The notes beneath the pieces are model-generated. The model was given only the letters and a program-made list of their open reading frames with translations, ran no database searches and was not told the DNA's origin. From Sacculina carcini (Eukaryota > Arthropoda > Thecostraca > Sacculinidae), in assembly GCA_916048095.2 (NCBI GenBank), contig OU696576.1:5747664-5811663 (forward strand): a stretch of DNA of 64,000 nucleotides, written 5' to 3'. A program made the translations under genes and the position numbers. Shown here one piece after another: positions 10,440 through 21,929 of this stretch (position 1 is its first letter; every line of letters begins with the position of its first letter).

Positions 10440-11280
10440 TGTGACGGCCCTCCTTTATTTTTCAAACCGCGCCTTGTAGACCCTGTCAAGAAAAATATTT
10501 TGAAACGTGAATTTCAGCGTATGCTAGACACAGGTGTAGCACGACCGAGCAACAGCGAGTACGCCTCACCAGTGCACATGGTGCCAAAGAAAGCATCAAA
10601 CGATTGGAGACCCTGTGGCGACTACCGTGCTTTGAACAAAATTACCCTGCCAGATCAATACCCATTACCGCACCTGCACGATTTCAGCACCGTACACGCA
10701 CAGGCGTGTATTTTCACAAAAATTAACCTAGTAAAAGCGTTCAACCAAATTCCTATGTACGCTGAAGGTGTAAAAATGACGGCTTTAACTACTCCGTTGG
10801 GACTTTTTGAGGTGGTGTGCATGCCATACGGTCTGAGAAGCAGGTGCTCAAACGCTTCAGCGATTCATAGATGAAGTGCCTCATGGAATTGGCGGCGTCT
10901 TTGTGTACATAGATGACATTTTAGTTGCATCAAATACCCTCGAACAGCATTTGAAAACACTGTCGGCTATATTTGAATGCCTTGACAAACATGATGTGGT
11001 GATGAACGCGGAAAAAAGTGGATTCGGCAATTCTCAAATCGATTTCCTGGGTCATCACATATGAGCCAAAGTATGCGCCCTACTGATGACCGAATTCAAG
11101 CCATCAAAGACTTCCCATTGCCTCATACCCAGAGAGACCTTCAGCGATACCTGGGCATGATGAATTTTTCTCATATGTTCGTTCAGCATGCAGCCATATT
11201 TCCAGCACCACTACACAGCATGGCTCAACATGGCAAAATAGGTCGAAACAGCCTCGCGTTCGCGTTTGGAGTTCCGTTCC
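10440..11280 (+). mobile_element. Ty3/gypsy pol fossil (RT core)
   Basis: Fragment of a Ty3/gypsy retrotransposon covering the reverse transcriptase core. Recognisable blocks are WRPCGDYRALNKITLPDQYP, FTKINLVKAFNQIP, the YIDDILVAS catalytic motif and a DFLGHH block. It has no LTRs, gag or integrase beside it. It is broken, with about two or three interruptions, and I read it as an old fragment. Confidence 0.85.
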
Positions 11281-13168
11281 CACAGTCAGAGGTCGAATAT
11301 CTTTTTATCTCATTACCATCGCCATTTTTTTACTAGGCGATTTTAATTACCACAGCCCTTAGTGGGGCTGTGATGAACGTTATCACCGTGGATTGATTTT
11401 GGAACAATTATTAATCATGCATGACATTACGTTGTTGAATTATGGCAGCTATACTCATGTTACGATTCAGTCTGGCAGTATGTCCACTCTAGATCTCAGT
11501 CTGTGTAGTTTGAGACTGCAGGTTTCTACGAGCTGGGCCGTTGAAGACCATCCGTACGGGAGCGATCATTTCCCAGTACCAATACGTCTCAACGAGGTAC
11601 CTGGGCTGGAAATACGACCACCGCAATGGGATTTTGAAAGATCTGATTGGGTCCGCTATGACGCCTGATATGTGAAGCCATTGTTGCTAACAACTTTCGA
11701 CCTACGGTCGATTGTATATCTGAGGTCATCGTCACCTGTGCTGAACAATGCATCCCACGCACGTCATGCACTCCGAAAAGGTATCGTGTTCCTTGGTGGA
11801 CAGAAGCCTGCTCAGGGATGCTCCGTGAGCGTCGCCGATGCTGGAGACGGTTCCGGCAGAGCAGCACATGTGCCAATGTGATCAGCTTCCGCCGCGTGAG
11901 CGTCTGTGCTCGGCACATATTTCGCTAGGCGAAGCGGCCCTCATGGGTAGCATATATATTGGGCATAAATCGGCATTGTCCTGTATCCACCGTATGGTAC
12001 AGAATGAGGCACATTGCAGGCAAATACCGCCCCACTCCGTTAACTTCTTTGAAGATTGATGGTGTGGATGTGATCGACGCTGTCAGTGTTGCCGATGAAT
12101 TCGGCCAATTTATATCGGAGCGCTGCCGTGCCAACGTCGATGATCCCGTATTAGCGACCCACAAACAGCTGGGTGAATAATCGCCCATTGATTTCTCTAC
12201 TGCATGTCAGCCTTCATACAATCGCGATTTCATGGCATCTGCATTGTATACCGCTCTCAAGTCTCTTCGAGACGTGGCAGAAGGCCCTGATAGGATCCAC
12301 ATCATGCTCAAACGCTGGCCCGCTCCCATGATGTGTGAGTTGTTGCAGGCGTTCAACACCCTGTGACAGCGAGTACAGATTCTGGATGCCTGGCGCGAGG
12401 CTGTTGTGGTGCCTATCCTGAAGCCGGGCAAATCGGGTGATACCCCTTCGGATTATCGGCCGATCTCACTCTCTTCCTTGTTTTTCTTGCTGAGTTGCCC
12501 CAGGCTCTGTATTCTTGATGAGTTGCCTCATTTTTCGCTTAGTTGCGTGTGACTGTGTTCGTCTGTCACTCACTTCCTACCTGTGCAAGCTCTTTGAGAA
12601 GATGGTGTGTAGTCAACTGTGCTGGTTCTTAGCACACTGTCGGCTGCTTAATTCAGTTCAATGCGTATTTCGCCGGGGTCATTCGACCATTGACCAATTG
12701 GTGGCGATCAACACTCGCGTTCGTGAGAGTTTTTCGCGTGGTTACCATGTCGGGGCAGTATTTTTCGATATTGAAAAGGCATATAACACCAAATGGCGGC
12801 ATGGTATCATGGCAAAACTCTAGTCTGGGTGTTAGGGGCAACATGGGGCACTTCATTCAAGGCTTCTTGTCCGACCGCGCCTTCAGGGTGCGAGTCGCGA
12901 ATTCAACGTCGCGTCTTTTCGATCAGGTGGAGGGCGTCCCGCAGGTAGTGTACTTAGCGTGGCTCTATTCGCCATTGTGATCAATGACGTTGACGTGTAC
13001 CTGCCTTCCTCGATTGGGTGGTCTATCTTTGTTGACGATTTTGCCATCTGGTGCTCTTCTCGCACGACACTAGCCGTTCAACGTCAGTTGTAGTTGGTGG
13101 TCAACAGAATTGAGGCTTGGGGAACCACAAATGGCTTCAAGTTCTCGATGTCCAAAACGGCCGACATA

Positions 13169-14119
13169 CGAGGTACGTTCAATAAGTAATGAGAAATCGT
13201 CAACAGAAATATTATTTATTTTCATAAACTTACAAAACTTTGTCTCCTTCAAAATAATTGCCTCCCGCATCTACACACTTTTGCATACGTCTCTACCATT
13301 CCTGGAAGACACCTTCAAAGTCCTTCTTCTGAAGTCCCTTCAGGTAACTTTCCGGTGCATCCTTCAGCTCCTCTGTTGACTGGAATCTAGTTCCCCTGAG
13401 GCTGTCTTTCATACGTGTGAACATGAAGAAGACGCAAGGAGCTAGGTCAGGGTTGTAGGGTGGGTGTTGTATCAGTTTCATTCCCCTGTCGGCCATCCAG
13501 GTGGTTACCAGGGTTGACTTGTGACATGGGGCATTGCACTTGTGGAACCACCACTGACCACTCCTCCACTGCTGAGGCCTCTTCCTCCTCATCATCTCCC
13601 TGAACCTTTTCACAACAGTAAGCTAATATTCCTTATTGACAGACTGACATTGAGTAACCCATTCAATGTGAATGAGCCCCTGGGAGTCAAAAAATGGAAT
13701 GGCCATGGCCTTCCCTTGTGACTTGCTCATCTCTGCCTTTTTAGTCCTGTTAAACCACCGGTAGAAACTTGTTTGGCTCATCTTTTCATCCCCATAGGCT
13801 TCTTTAAACAATCCATAAGCTTGTTTTGCTTTCTCAAGTTTAACACATAATTTGATGGCGTAACGTTGTTTCATGTTTCCTTGCATCGTGGTACGTGCTC
13901 GGAGATCGACAAATCGGATCAGATTGGCTCCACCACAATCATCACGGCGCTCAGACCGGCTAACAATGGAATGGAATGGAAATCCAATGGCAATGGAAGT
14001 TGCCAGTTAGTAATTTTGTAGAGTATATGCATGCGCACTTCTCCATGAAAAATGACTTTGATCATACCAAATTGAATGTATATCCTGACATTTTCTCATT
14101 ACTTATTGAGCGTACCTCG
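13169..14119 (-). mobile_element. Mariner-type transposon 1, internally deleted
   Basis: 951 bp with terminal inverted repeats of about 28 bp starting CGAGGTACG and ending in AATGAGAAA, 27 of 28 matching. It is flanked by the TA duplication (13167-13168 and 14120-14121). It interrupts the RT of the I-like LINE. On the minus strand it carries remains of a mariner transposase. The sharp ends and TA duplication make the boundaries secure. Confidence 0.93.
13293..13886 (-). pseudogene. Mariner transposase remnant
   Basis: The N-terminal helix-turn-helix block (QRYAIKLCVKLEKAKQAY, KEAYGDEKMSQTSFYRWFNR) runs directly into a mid-protein block (FFDSQGLIHIEWV), so the stretch between, including the first catalytic Asp region, is deleted. 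The C-terminal part, in an adjacent frame near 13620, has WWFHKCNAPCHKSTLV, where the usual HxDNAPxH Asp is a Cys, and HPPYNPDLAP with its Asp retained. Two of three catalytic residues are therefore lost. It cannot cut DNA but the element could have moved in trans. Confidence 0.9.
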
Positions 14120-15877
14120 TACACTTTTGCCGACGTCGAGGTGCCTGTCCCGATATGCAAGTCAGTCTGTACGGCAGCGCTGTTTCATTCCAGCGCACGG
14201 TTCTGTTTTTTGGGGTAACGCTGCACTCACGTATAACATTGCCGACCATATCTCACTGCTTAGGACCACTGGTTTAAAGACGTTGAACGTCCTGAAACCG
14301 TCTCCCGAATGCGTTATGGAGCAGATCGCCGGTCCTTGCTCCTTTTATACCGCTCATTAGTCAGGTCGCGTCTCGATTACGCGTGTGTTGTATATGATCA
14401 GGCTTCGGAATCAGTAAAAGGCCGCCATGATGCAATACACCACGCAGGGGTTCGCATTGCTACTGGTGCTTTCCGCACGACGCCCATCTACAGTCTCCTA
14501 GTTGAGGCGGATGAAGCTCCTCTGGCGATCCGGCATCAAGAGCTGGGCATGCAAAATATAACAATACACATATAACTCTGCATACTCAGCCATTCACTTG
14601 AGCAATCATGCAGAGCTGCAGCGGCAACACACCACCAGGGCGATGCAGTGCTGATAAAAAACAAGGAACTATTGGCTGAATGCGGAATAGGGGACAACGA
14701 CGTCATGCGGGTGAAGTACATGGTGGAGTAACCCTGGGAACTGGTCACACCTCAGGTTGACACTACATTAACAGCTCTGCCCAAAAGTCGTAAGCTTACA
14801 TGTGCGCTTTTAACGGAGGCACTTGGTCGCATTCACAGTTACGACGGGTATACTGACATGTACACCGATGGCTCGAAACTATCAAGTGGTGTTGGGAGTG
14901 TGTTTGTAATTGGAGGTACATGCCGCTCACGTCTGCTGCCACGGAGCGTCTCCATTTACACGGATGAATTATACGCGATCATACTTGCTCCACTTTTCAT
15001 TCTCTCATATTCTCAATCATGTTTTTTATTTATTTCTCTGACTCTTCAAGTGCAATATCATCCTTCTCAAGCTTTAATATGCACCCATTTATTGAAGCTT
15101 TAATATTCACCAAGTGTATTCACATAATGCATAACCGGCTTCATCAGCAGGGCAAGCGCGTGGTATTGTGCTGGACTCCGGCCCACGCTGGTATTGGGGG
15201 TAATGAGCGGGCCGACAAAGCCGCAAAGCGCGCTGCCGCCCGCACATTTTCGTTACATTATTTTGATTTTTCTGTTCTGTTTTCGGACATGAATCGAATC
15301 ATTAATCAATTTATTCGATTGCGGTGGCAGCGTGTTTGGGATGAAAGTGTCCTCAAAAGCGAAAAGCAGTAAGGCCTGAGATAGGACATTGGATGTGCAG
15401 TTATCGCCCGAAGAGATTTGAAGAGGTGGCGCTGTGCCGACTTCGCGTCGGTTACACATAAAGTACCCACCACCTACTGCTTGGACAACCACAGCCTGTG
15501 TGCGGTTCATGTTACGCACCTCTCCGTGCGACACGTATTGGTGGTGGTGTCCTAATCACGAATTGAGCCGTCGCCGATTGTTTGGTCGAAATTATGCTAT
15601 GCACGAGATTATTGGACAGAACGCCGTTGTCGTTTTTGACGGTCGGCTGTTTACTCTCATTGAATTAATGCGGTTTAGCGTTATTTGTACACCAAATCAA
15701 TCACGATGTATGACTCCTATTTTTACGATCGATGTCAATCAATTTATTTTAAGTCAATATATTTACCATTTTGATTTCCATTTATCTTCGTGTTTCATTG
15801 ACTGGGGGCGTCATATGGACAGGCCGGTGCGCCCCTTAAACACCAATTATCATCAGAACACCACGCTTGTTCGGAAT

Positions 15878-16670
15878 TGTAACAAAGTTGCAGTCGGACC
15901 AGATTTTCTGTTCCCTTTTCTATTTGTAGTTGTGTTTCTATTTGGGTAATTTAGTAGCTATAATAAATATTGCCACACGCGTCTTGCATCCGAAATGAAA
16001 TGTGTGAACCAACCATATGCGGAGTCAGTTAGTAGTTAGTTCGTAGTGTTACATTGCACAAAATCGTACATTGTTTTTAAGCGTGACTGATTTAAAGGTT
16101 GTGTAACTGCAACGTGGTATCATTAATCGACTTGTGTCGAGCTGATGTCTGAATAGGTGCACATATGTACTAGTAAGCATGCTCTGAGCGCTTGCTACTG
16201 AGTATGTGTTGAAACAGAGCGTAGACCTGTTTATCCTCAGATGTGAAGACACAACGAGGGTCGATCGTACATAGCTGGTTGAGGTAGCCTTAGACCCAGG
16301 TGGCTGACATTGTTTAATGTGTTGTCTGTAGAGTCAACCCACTCTGTGTGCACTGTTGCAAAATCAGTTCAATGGTCCGTATAAAAGACGATGTCGACTA
16401 GGCATTGGGATTAGAACATAGGCATTCGTGATAGGGCGTTATGGCTGTGGCGTTAGTAGCTGTGGCTGACTAGGACTTTGTGACAGAAGTATAGTGGCTT
16501 GTGAGCATTTTGATACCTCTTCACTATTGGTTGTTCGGATTACCTGTGTGGTCAACAATATATCCATCATTGAAACCGGTATTTTGGAGTTATCGCGGCA
16601 CAACAACAAGAGCAACCAAATCAGACTACAACTGTCAGTAGAGAACAAGACTACAAGAGGCATGTCATAT
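15878..16670 (+). mobile_element. LTR family B, fossil
   Basis: Starts TGTAACAAAGTTGCAG immediately after the I-like LINE 3' end. It shares a long series of blocks with the minus strand of 50160-50557 (CCAGATTTTCT, AATATTG-CACACGCGT, GTATCATTAATCGACT, TTGAGGTAGCCTT). A TATA-like CCGTATAAAAGACG lies at about 16379, and a GAGTTATCGCGGCACAAC box at about 16587. The right boundary is approximate. No internal coding region is attached. Confidence 0.6.
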
Positions 16671-16800
16671 TGATACCATTGAAGTGCACTGGAAAATTAC
16701 TAACGTCTTTGGATGGTTCAGTGAATGGAACGGCGAATATATACTCTTGAGGAAATCTGTATCGAGCAATCATGTTGATGTACGTCGGCTCAACCCCTCA

Positions 16801-16803
<3 letters not shown>

Positions 16804-16857
<54 letters not shown>
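16804..16857 (+). repeat. (TA)n microsatellite
   Basis: About 27 perfect TA dinucleotides. Confidence 0.95.
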
Positions 16858-16862
<5 letters not shown>

Positions 16863-17095
16863 CAGCTATTTATATAAAAATCGCACATCTCCGCATGAAC
16901 GTCTCATACATACTTAGTATATTAATACTCTTTTTTATGCAAGTGTATTACATTTCTCTTTCTCTCTCTGTATGTGTTTTTTGTTTTTTTGTTGTTTTTT
17001 TGTTTTTTTACATTGACAAACGCTTACATGACGGCCAGGCTTATTCGCTGCCGAGTCTTTCGCGGCTCCCCTGAACGCTGACTTATTCTCCCGTC

Positions 17096-17563
17096 CTAGA
17101 GCTTGATGAAGTCGTCCAGGGATGCCCCCATCACGCCGGTGGTCTCGATAGCCAGCGGCACGAAATCGTACCGCTGACACAGTTGCGCGTAGCACCGCCT
17201 CTTTCGGTCCTCTGCTGCCTGCGCTGCTGCCCCGGGAGTGACTGCGCCGGCCAGCAGATGTGTACTGCAGAACGTGTTGACGCAGGTCACGTCCCATAGC
17301 AGCGACTTTCCGTGCCTCACTGGGAACACGGTAATTCCGTCCGGTCGGTGGCCGTCGCCGCGGTCCAGGCCTCGTGGCTCCAGCACCGGGGCGATTCCTG
17401 CCGACGCCAAACTGCGGCGAATGATGTCGTTCAGCGCCATGTGGCGTGGCAGGCGGCCGGCATCACGACTGCAGGGAAGGCTATGGTGGCCCCACCTGTC
17501 AGTTGTGGCACCGCAGCGACAACTGTGCGGCTCTTGTACTGCGGCACCAAGTCGCAACGCCAC
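17096..17563 (-). pseudogene. Restriction-like endonuclease domain of LINE
   Basis: The C-terminal 155 codons of the element's ORF. It has a CCHC knuckle (CRCGATTDRWGHHSLPC: C-x-C-x8-H-x4-C), then RHMALNDIIRRSLASAG, LEPRGLDRGDGHRPDG and LLWDVTCVNTF. The RPDG and WDVT pair fits the PD...D active-site arrangement of R2-type RLE domains. Its role is first-strand cleavage of the target DNA. This stretch itself reads open to a natural stop at 17096. The 3' UTR follows at once. Confidence 0.8.
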
Positions 17564-18181
17564 GCCGACTCGGACGGCTTCGTCTGGCAGCAGCAGGCCG
17601 AGGCTGGCGACAGGCAGCGCTGAAAGTCAAGCGCCGCTGTGAGGAGCGACCGCGGCCAGGAGACGGACTCGGCACAGCTGGTCAGCGCGACTGAGCAGAT
17701 GCTGCTGTCGGACGGAGGACGATCGGTCTTCTAGGTGGCGCTGGTTCAGTGGCTCGCTCGTGCTGAAGTCCCGGCACATGCTCACCACGAACTCCTCGAT
17801 GGCTGCGACCAGAGAACAAGGTCTGTCACCGCTTGAGCGGTGGTTAACGAGACAGACCAAGTCTCTGGTGGCTTCCTGCGAGGCGATGTGGGCAGGTAGT
17901 GCCGCGTCGCTCAGCCGCCTGGCTCAGATACCTCCGTGGCAGACTGGGAGAGAAGCCTGTAACCATTGCGCATCCGACATGGCTACGTTGCAGCATTCGC
18001 TGATGGCCGACCTCAGCTGCTCGTCGATTGCGTTAGTTTGCTCGCGGGCTTGGTACACCGGCGCTGCTCTCAGCAGATATATTGCCCGGGGAACCGATGC
18101 GTACCCGCTGAGAAAAAACAGCGCCGGATGCGAGCCGTTGTCGACTGAGCGCTGGATCAGTAGGGACGTTTGGCCCTCGAT

Positions 18182-18860
18182 TTAGTTGAGCTCCTCTGCA
18201 ATGCCGCCCGTCTGCACTGGTGCGCCGAGCAGCTGGAGGTCGGAGAGTGGCGTGACTCTGGCCGAGGCAAGCAGTGATGTGGCGGCCGCTTTCGAGTCTT
18301 CGGTCTCTGCTGGTCGTATGTCAGTGGCTGGACCCAGACTGACAACTTCACATTTGATGGCGTTTAGCTCGAGGCCGATGCTGCCGAGGGCCTGGATCAG
18401 GCGGCTGACGTCTGCAAGCACCACTTCCCTGGGGCCTGCCAGTGTGGCGTCGTCCAGGTACCACAGGTTCAATGGCGACTGGAGAGACTGGGCCACTGGA
18501 TCCACGGCGAGGGCGAACAAGATGGGCCCGAGTGGGTCTGCCTGCTGTACACCGCGACAGGACCAGACTCGCGTGGTGTCGTGGTACAGCGGCGTTGGCT
18601 GGCCGTACGCCTGTTGGACGAGCGCAGTGCTGCGGGGAAACGACGGGCGGCTTCGTCGATCAGCGCGCGCCGATTGCGGTGTTGAAGGCGTTGGTAACAT
18701 CCAGCTTCAGCAGAATGTGACCATCTCGACCGTCAGCCTCATTAACAAGGGCGCGCGTGGCGTGCACGGCCGCTTCGCAGCCCAGCTGTCACCCCACTCC
18801 GAGCTGAACGGGGCGCAACTGCTGTGCGACTGCGCTCGTCATTATGCCAGCGATCAGTTT
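18182..18860 (-). pseudogene. RLE-type LINE reverse transcriptase region
   Basis: The palm region encodes LLKLDVTNAFNTAIGAR (catalytic Asp), then GVQQADPLGPILFALAV and LWYLDDATLAGP with the YxDD-type core, then IGLELNAIKCEVVSLGP. The GVQQ(G/A)DPLGP motif and the LN-x-x-KCE motif are typical of RLE-bearing LINEs. The usual Gly after QQ is Ala here. It is separated from the upstream thumb/finger region and the downstream endonuclease by frame changes. Confidence 0.82.
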
Positions 18861-20060
18861 GCTGGCGAGGCGCCGTAAAACTGCCGACGGCTACTGGGCA
18901 CAGCCCGCCGGACTTCTTGCGCAATGCGATTAGTCGCGCTGTAGAATCCGCCGAGCACGATGTCCGGGATGCGATCCTGTGCACAACAGTTGCACAGCTG
19001 CGTCAGTGCCTTCAGCAGCTGGGCGCACTCTTCGGCCGTCTGTGGCGCAATAAGCTGGCGGGGATGTAGCGGCCGTATACCGTCCAGTCCTCCCGATGAG
19101 CCTTTGGGCATGGAGTGCACGGCGGAGCGGACCTCGTACTCCTCAAATGTCGGCATTGTTTCGGCGTCATGCATCTGGAGCTGCTTGTCCGGCCATACAG
19201 GCGAGTGCTTGCGCTCGAGATCAGCGGTCACTGCCTCGTCGTGCTCGGCCAACCGGACGCTGGATGTCAGCAGGCGGAGAGCTGCGCCAATGTCTCCGTC
19301 GGCGCACTTGGCTCTGACGCCACGGGATCTGGCCTCGTCTTCGTTGTGTTATGATCGAATTTGCGTGCCCCGCTTATTCCTCACTGCTGCGTCGGAGCTG
19401 ATCGGATCCGTCAGGGCATATGACAGCAGCTTCCACCAGGCCTAGAGGGAGTGCTGTTCCAGAGCCGCCGTGATGTGCTGTGCGAGGTCGGCTGCCACCC
19501 GATGACGCAGCGCACGTGGGATATGCTGACGCACTCGGCGTTGCTGCCTGATCTCAGCAAGCGCCGCAGCCAGATCTGTCGGAGTGGTGGTGTTTTTACC
19601 ATCTGGCGGGTCCACGTCGCCATCCGCATCGCGGCTCTGCATGCAGGCCCCGCAATGCCACATCGGCAAGACATAGACTTGTGCCCGGGTGATTCCCACG
19701 CAGATGAGGTGGAAAAACCGCTCACATTGCGCGCAGGAAATCACGCGCCTTCTGCTGTTGACAGAGCCGCAATGATGACACGCCTGCGCGGGGTCGGATC
19801 CTGTGTCTGCGCTTGGGCCCGCTCGGCCTGGATTCCGACAGCTTGGCAACGGGCTAGACGGCATGGCGCACACGATCTCTCGCGCGGAGTGAGACGGCAT
19901 CTGCCACCGCGGTCGCACTGTCTCTCCGCTGATCGCTGTCCTGGTGTCGCCACCAGAAAATGCCACACACTCTGCAGAGAGCCACATCATTGTGCGTTTG
20001 TCGCACTCCGTTTGTGGATTCGCAAACAGCGCACGACAAATGATGTTGCTCCTGCGTCAT
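18854..20060 (-). pseudogene. RLE-type LINE N-terminal zinc fingers and pre-RT region
   Basis: It starts MTQEQHHLSCAVCES (C-x2-C, then CRVC further on), apparently a first small zinc finger. After a frame change comes a PHD-like finger at about 19640-19790: CHHC, CAQC, FFHLICVG, WHCGAC in the C4HC3 order. The next block reads QHIPRALRHRVAADLAQHI, then EYEVRSAVHSMPKGSSGGLDG with LHPRQL, the start of the RT. Two in-frame stops lie between 19450 and 19340. A PHD-like finger on the N-terminus of an RLE-type LINE is notable, since R2 itself uses C2H2 and Myb domains for targeting. Confidence 0.7.
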
Positions 20061-20115
20061 TGCAGGCTATAATTAGACAAAACTATATACACACATTATT
20101 CAATATACACGAATT

Positions 20116-20136
20116 TGTGTGTGTGTGTGTGTAAGT

Positions 20137-20186
<50 letters not shown>
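20116..20186 (+). repeat. (GT)n microsatellite
   Basis: A GT tract with one GTAAGTAA interruption. The gag fossil ends against it. Confidence 0.95.
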
Positions 20187-20188
<2 letters not shown>

Positions 20189-20992
20189 ATTCTTGCCGCA
20201 CCTGTAGCCCTGCACAGTGACACTAGTGCTGGTACGTGAATCTGCTGATCTTGAACTTTGCTTGCTTGGCTTCTTCTCATTCACCGCTTTGACTGGCTTA
20301 GCGCTACCATATACCGTCTCTTTAGCGACTTGCGCTGCCTCCTCGACTTCAGCTGCGGCCTGAATTGCCTTAGCAAACGTTAACCCCTCGTCCTTCATCT
20401 TGAAAAGAGACTTCAGAACTGCCTCATTTCCGATAGAGTATATAAATCTGGTCCGCATTGCTTCATCTTGTGGATCTGTAATTGCTGAAAAGTTGCATGT
20501 TGCTGCATCCTGACGGATGCGGGCTGCCAACTCCTGTACTGTCTCTCCCGGCTTGCGTTTATTGTCGCTCCAAAATTTGTAGCGCTCTCTGATGACAAAA
20601 CACCTGGGATCGAATTGATCTGCCATGTAATCAGTGATCTCTTTAATGGATAAAGAGTTGATCTCTTTTGGAGGACTTTCCTGAGCAGCAAGATTTGCTA
20701 GGAATTTGTATATTATAGGCGACTGATTTGTTAGGAACACCTTTGCTTGCCTATCTTCAGGAACTGAGTTTGCAGCCAAAAAATTACAGAATCTGGTCCA
20801 ATAATCTGCCCAAAGTTCGGAAGTTGAATCAAAGGCAGTGAAAGATGGAGTGGCTGCAGTTGTACTTGCATTTGAGCACTGAGTGAAAGCCTGCACCAAT
20901 GACCTCATCTGTTCTTGGTGTTCAAGCATCTGCTTTTGCTGGTTTTCCATCTGCTTCTGCATTAACCTCAGCAATTCTGCAACTTCTGCCAT
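20187..20992 (-). mobile_element. Ty3/gypsy gag fossil
   Basis: Minus-strand gag of a Ty3/gypsy-type retrotransposon. The parts are an N-terminal Gln/Met-rich coiled-coil stretch (LRLMQKQMENQQKQMLEHQE), a capsid-like region (FDSTSELWADYWTRF, KVFLTNQSPIIYKFLANLA, FWSDNKRKPGETVQELAARI) and the start of a zinc knuckle (YRCGKNGH). The stretch reads well and looks younger than the pol fossil at 10440. It is partial, with no pol attached. Confidence 0.82.
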
Positions 20993-21349
20993 TTTTGGAA
21001 AGTTTTTATTCTATGCAAGATATAGAACAAAATGTAAAAAATAGTTGGCAATCATTCACTCAAAAATACCCACAGCCATTCACCAAAAAAAACTTCCCTG
21101 CTTCATCCATTAGAAAATATAAGATCCACTAAACCATATAGAATATACAGAATTTCACTCAAAAATATTTAAAATATCCTCGTCGCCATTTCTGTTGTGT
21201 TTTTAATCAAAACCACCAGACAACATGTAGGGAAAACTCTATTAATACCAGAAAACAACACTACAACTTCACAATCCTAAAAACAATCCATGTCGGCGCA
21301 AATGCCGCGAAATACACAGTGATGCCAGATCATAAAACTACTCAACACC
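20993..21349. other. AT-rich, nothing recognised
   Basis: Non-coding sequence upstream of the gag fossil. It may be leader or LTR of that element, but I find no paired LTR. Confidence 0.4.
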
Positions 21350-21458
21350 GCAACAGTGAATATGTCTAATAAATAAAGTCATTATATGGTACTTTATATA
21401 TAATGGGGGCCCCAAGTGTTGCCTTCGGGGGGGGGCATAAGTCCTCGCAACGGCTCTG
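21350..21458 (+). mobile_element. hAT-type MITE, partial copy
   Basis: Matches the right half of the complete MITE at 25395-25644: AATAAATAAA, ATAATGGGGGCCCCAAGTG, GCCTTCGGGGG, and the end CGCAACGGCTCTG. The left end is missing. Confidence 0.75.
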
Positions 21459-21929
21459 GTGAAACGATTGGGTTAGTTTCTTAAAGTTTTTTTTCGGGAG
21501 AGGGATACGACAGAAGACAGCTGGATTAGTCCAGGGGGCACCAACTCTGCTAAATTATCGCGCCTTTCGAACATGGCAGAAGTACGGAAGGGAAGGAGCA
21601 GAGGGTCGGCTTTTTGTCGCCTCTTACGACACGCAGCGGGTAGGGTGGCAGTATTCTTATCCCTTGTCTTCGGGAACTTTCTTAAAGTGATAGCTCAGTT
21701 GCCGCAGGGCGGGTCTCGTGTTCGCGCAGCCGTGCAGTTTCTGTGCTGGCGGTGACTGCGATAACCCGTGTGGGGGCCGGACCTGCGGTGTGCCAGCCGG
21801 GGCCGTGTGGTTTTGCCCATGCAAAATTCACGCGAACATTAGCGTTTCCACTTCTGTGTTCAAATGCGCAATTAAAAATTAAATTAATAACTTTATTAAA
21901 TCGATTGTAGGCTTGCTTACGACACCGTA

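Larger units (their letters stand above)
11285..15872 (+). mobile_element. I-like LINE with RNase H, degraded
   Basis: A LINE whose parts follow in order: the end of the AP endonuclease (GSDHFPV at about 11550-11585), linker (WDFERSDWVRYDA), RT (SDYRPISLSSL at about 12450, VFFDIEKAYN at about 12760, FVDDFAIWCSS at about 13030), post-RT thumb, RNase H (YTDGSKLSSGVGS at about 14860; TPAHAGIGGNERADKAAKRA at about 15175-15240), and a 3' end with an ACACCAATTATCATC tail. The RNase H domain argues for the I group. Many stops and frameshifts are present. A mariner (13169-14119) sits inside the RT. Two other 3' ends of this family occur at 22795 and 41926. Confidence 0.85.
16975..20066 (-). mobile_element. 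GC-rich LINE with zinc fingers and restriction-like endonuclease
   Basis: A minus-strand, site-specific-type LINE. From its 5' end (~20066) it has two Cys-rich fingers, a PHD-like finger, RT, then a C-terminal restriction-like endonuclease. Its 3' UTR ends in an AAAAAAAC-unit tail at about 16975-17015. It is strikingly GC-rich against AT-rich neighbours. The reading frame is broken by several frameshifts and at least two in-frame stops. The RLE after the RT places it with the R2/R4/NeSL/HERO type of LINEs rather than with the AP-endonuclease LINEs elsewhere in the window. The exact clade is not resolved. Confidence 0.82.

Noticed and set aside
18186-18878. Long plus-strand ORF (230 codons) at 18.2-18.9 kb
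   Set aside because: Antisense shadow of the GC-rich LINE reverse transcriptase; it has no motifs of its own.
20083-20280. ORFs with long His-Thr or Cys-Val repeats
   Set aside because: They are translations of (CA)n/(GT)n microsatellites, here and at 39.9 kb, 8.3 kb and 16.8 kb.
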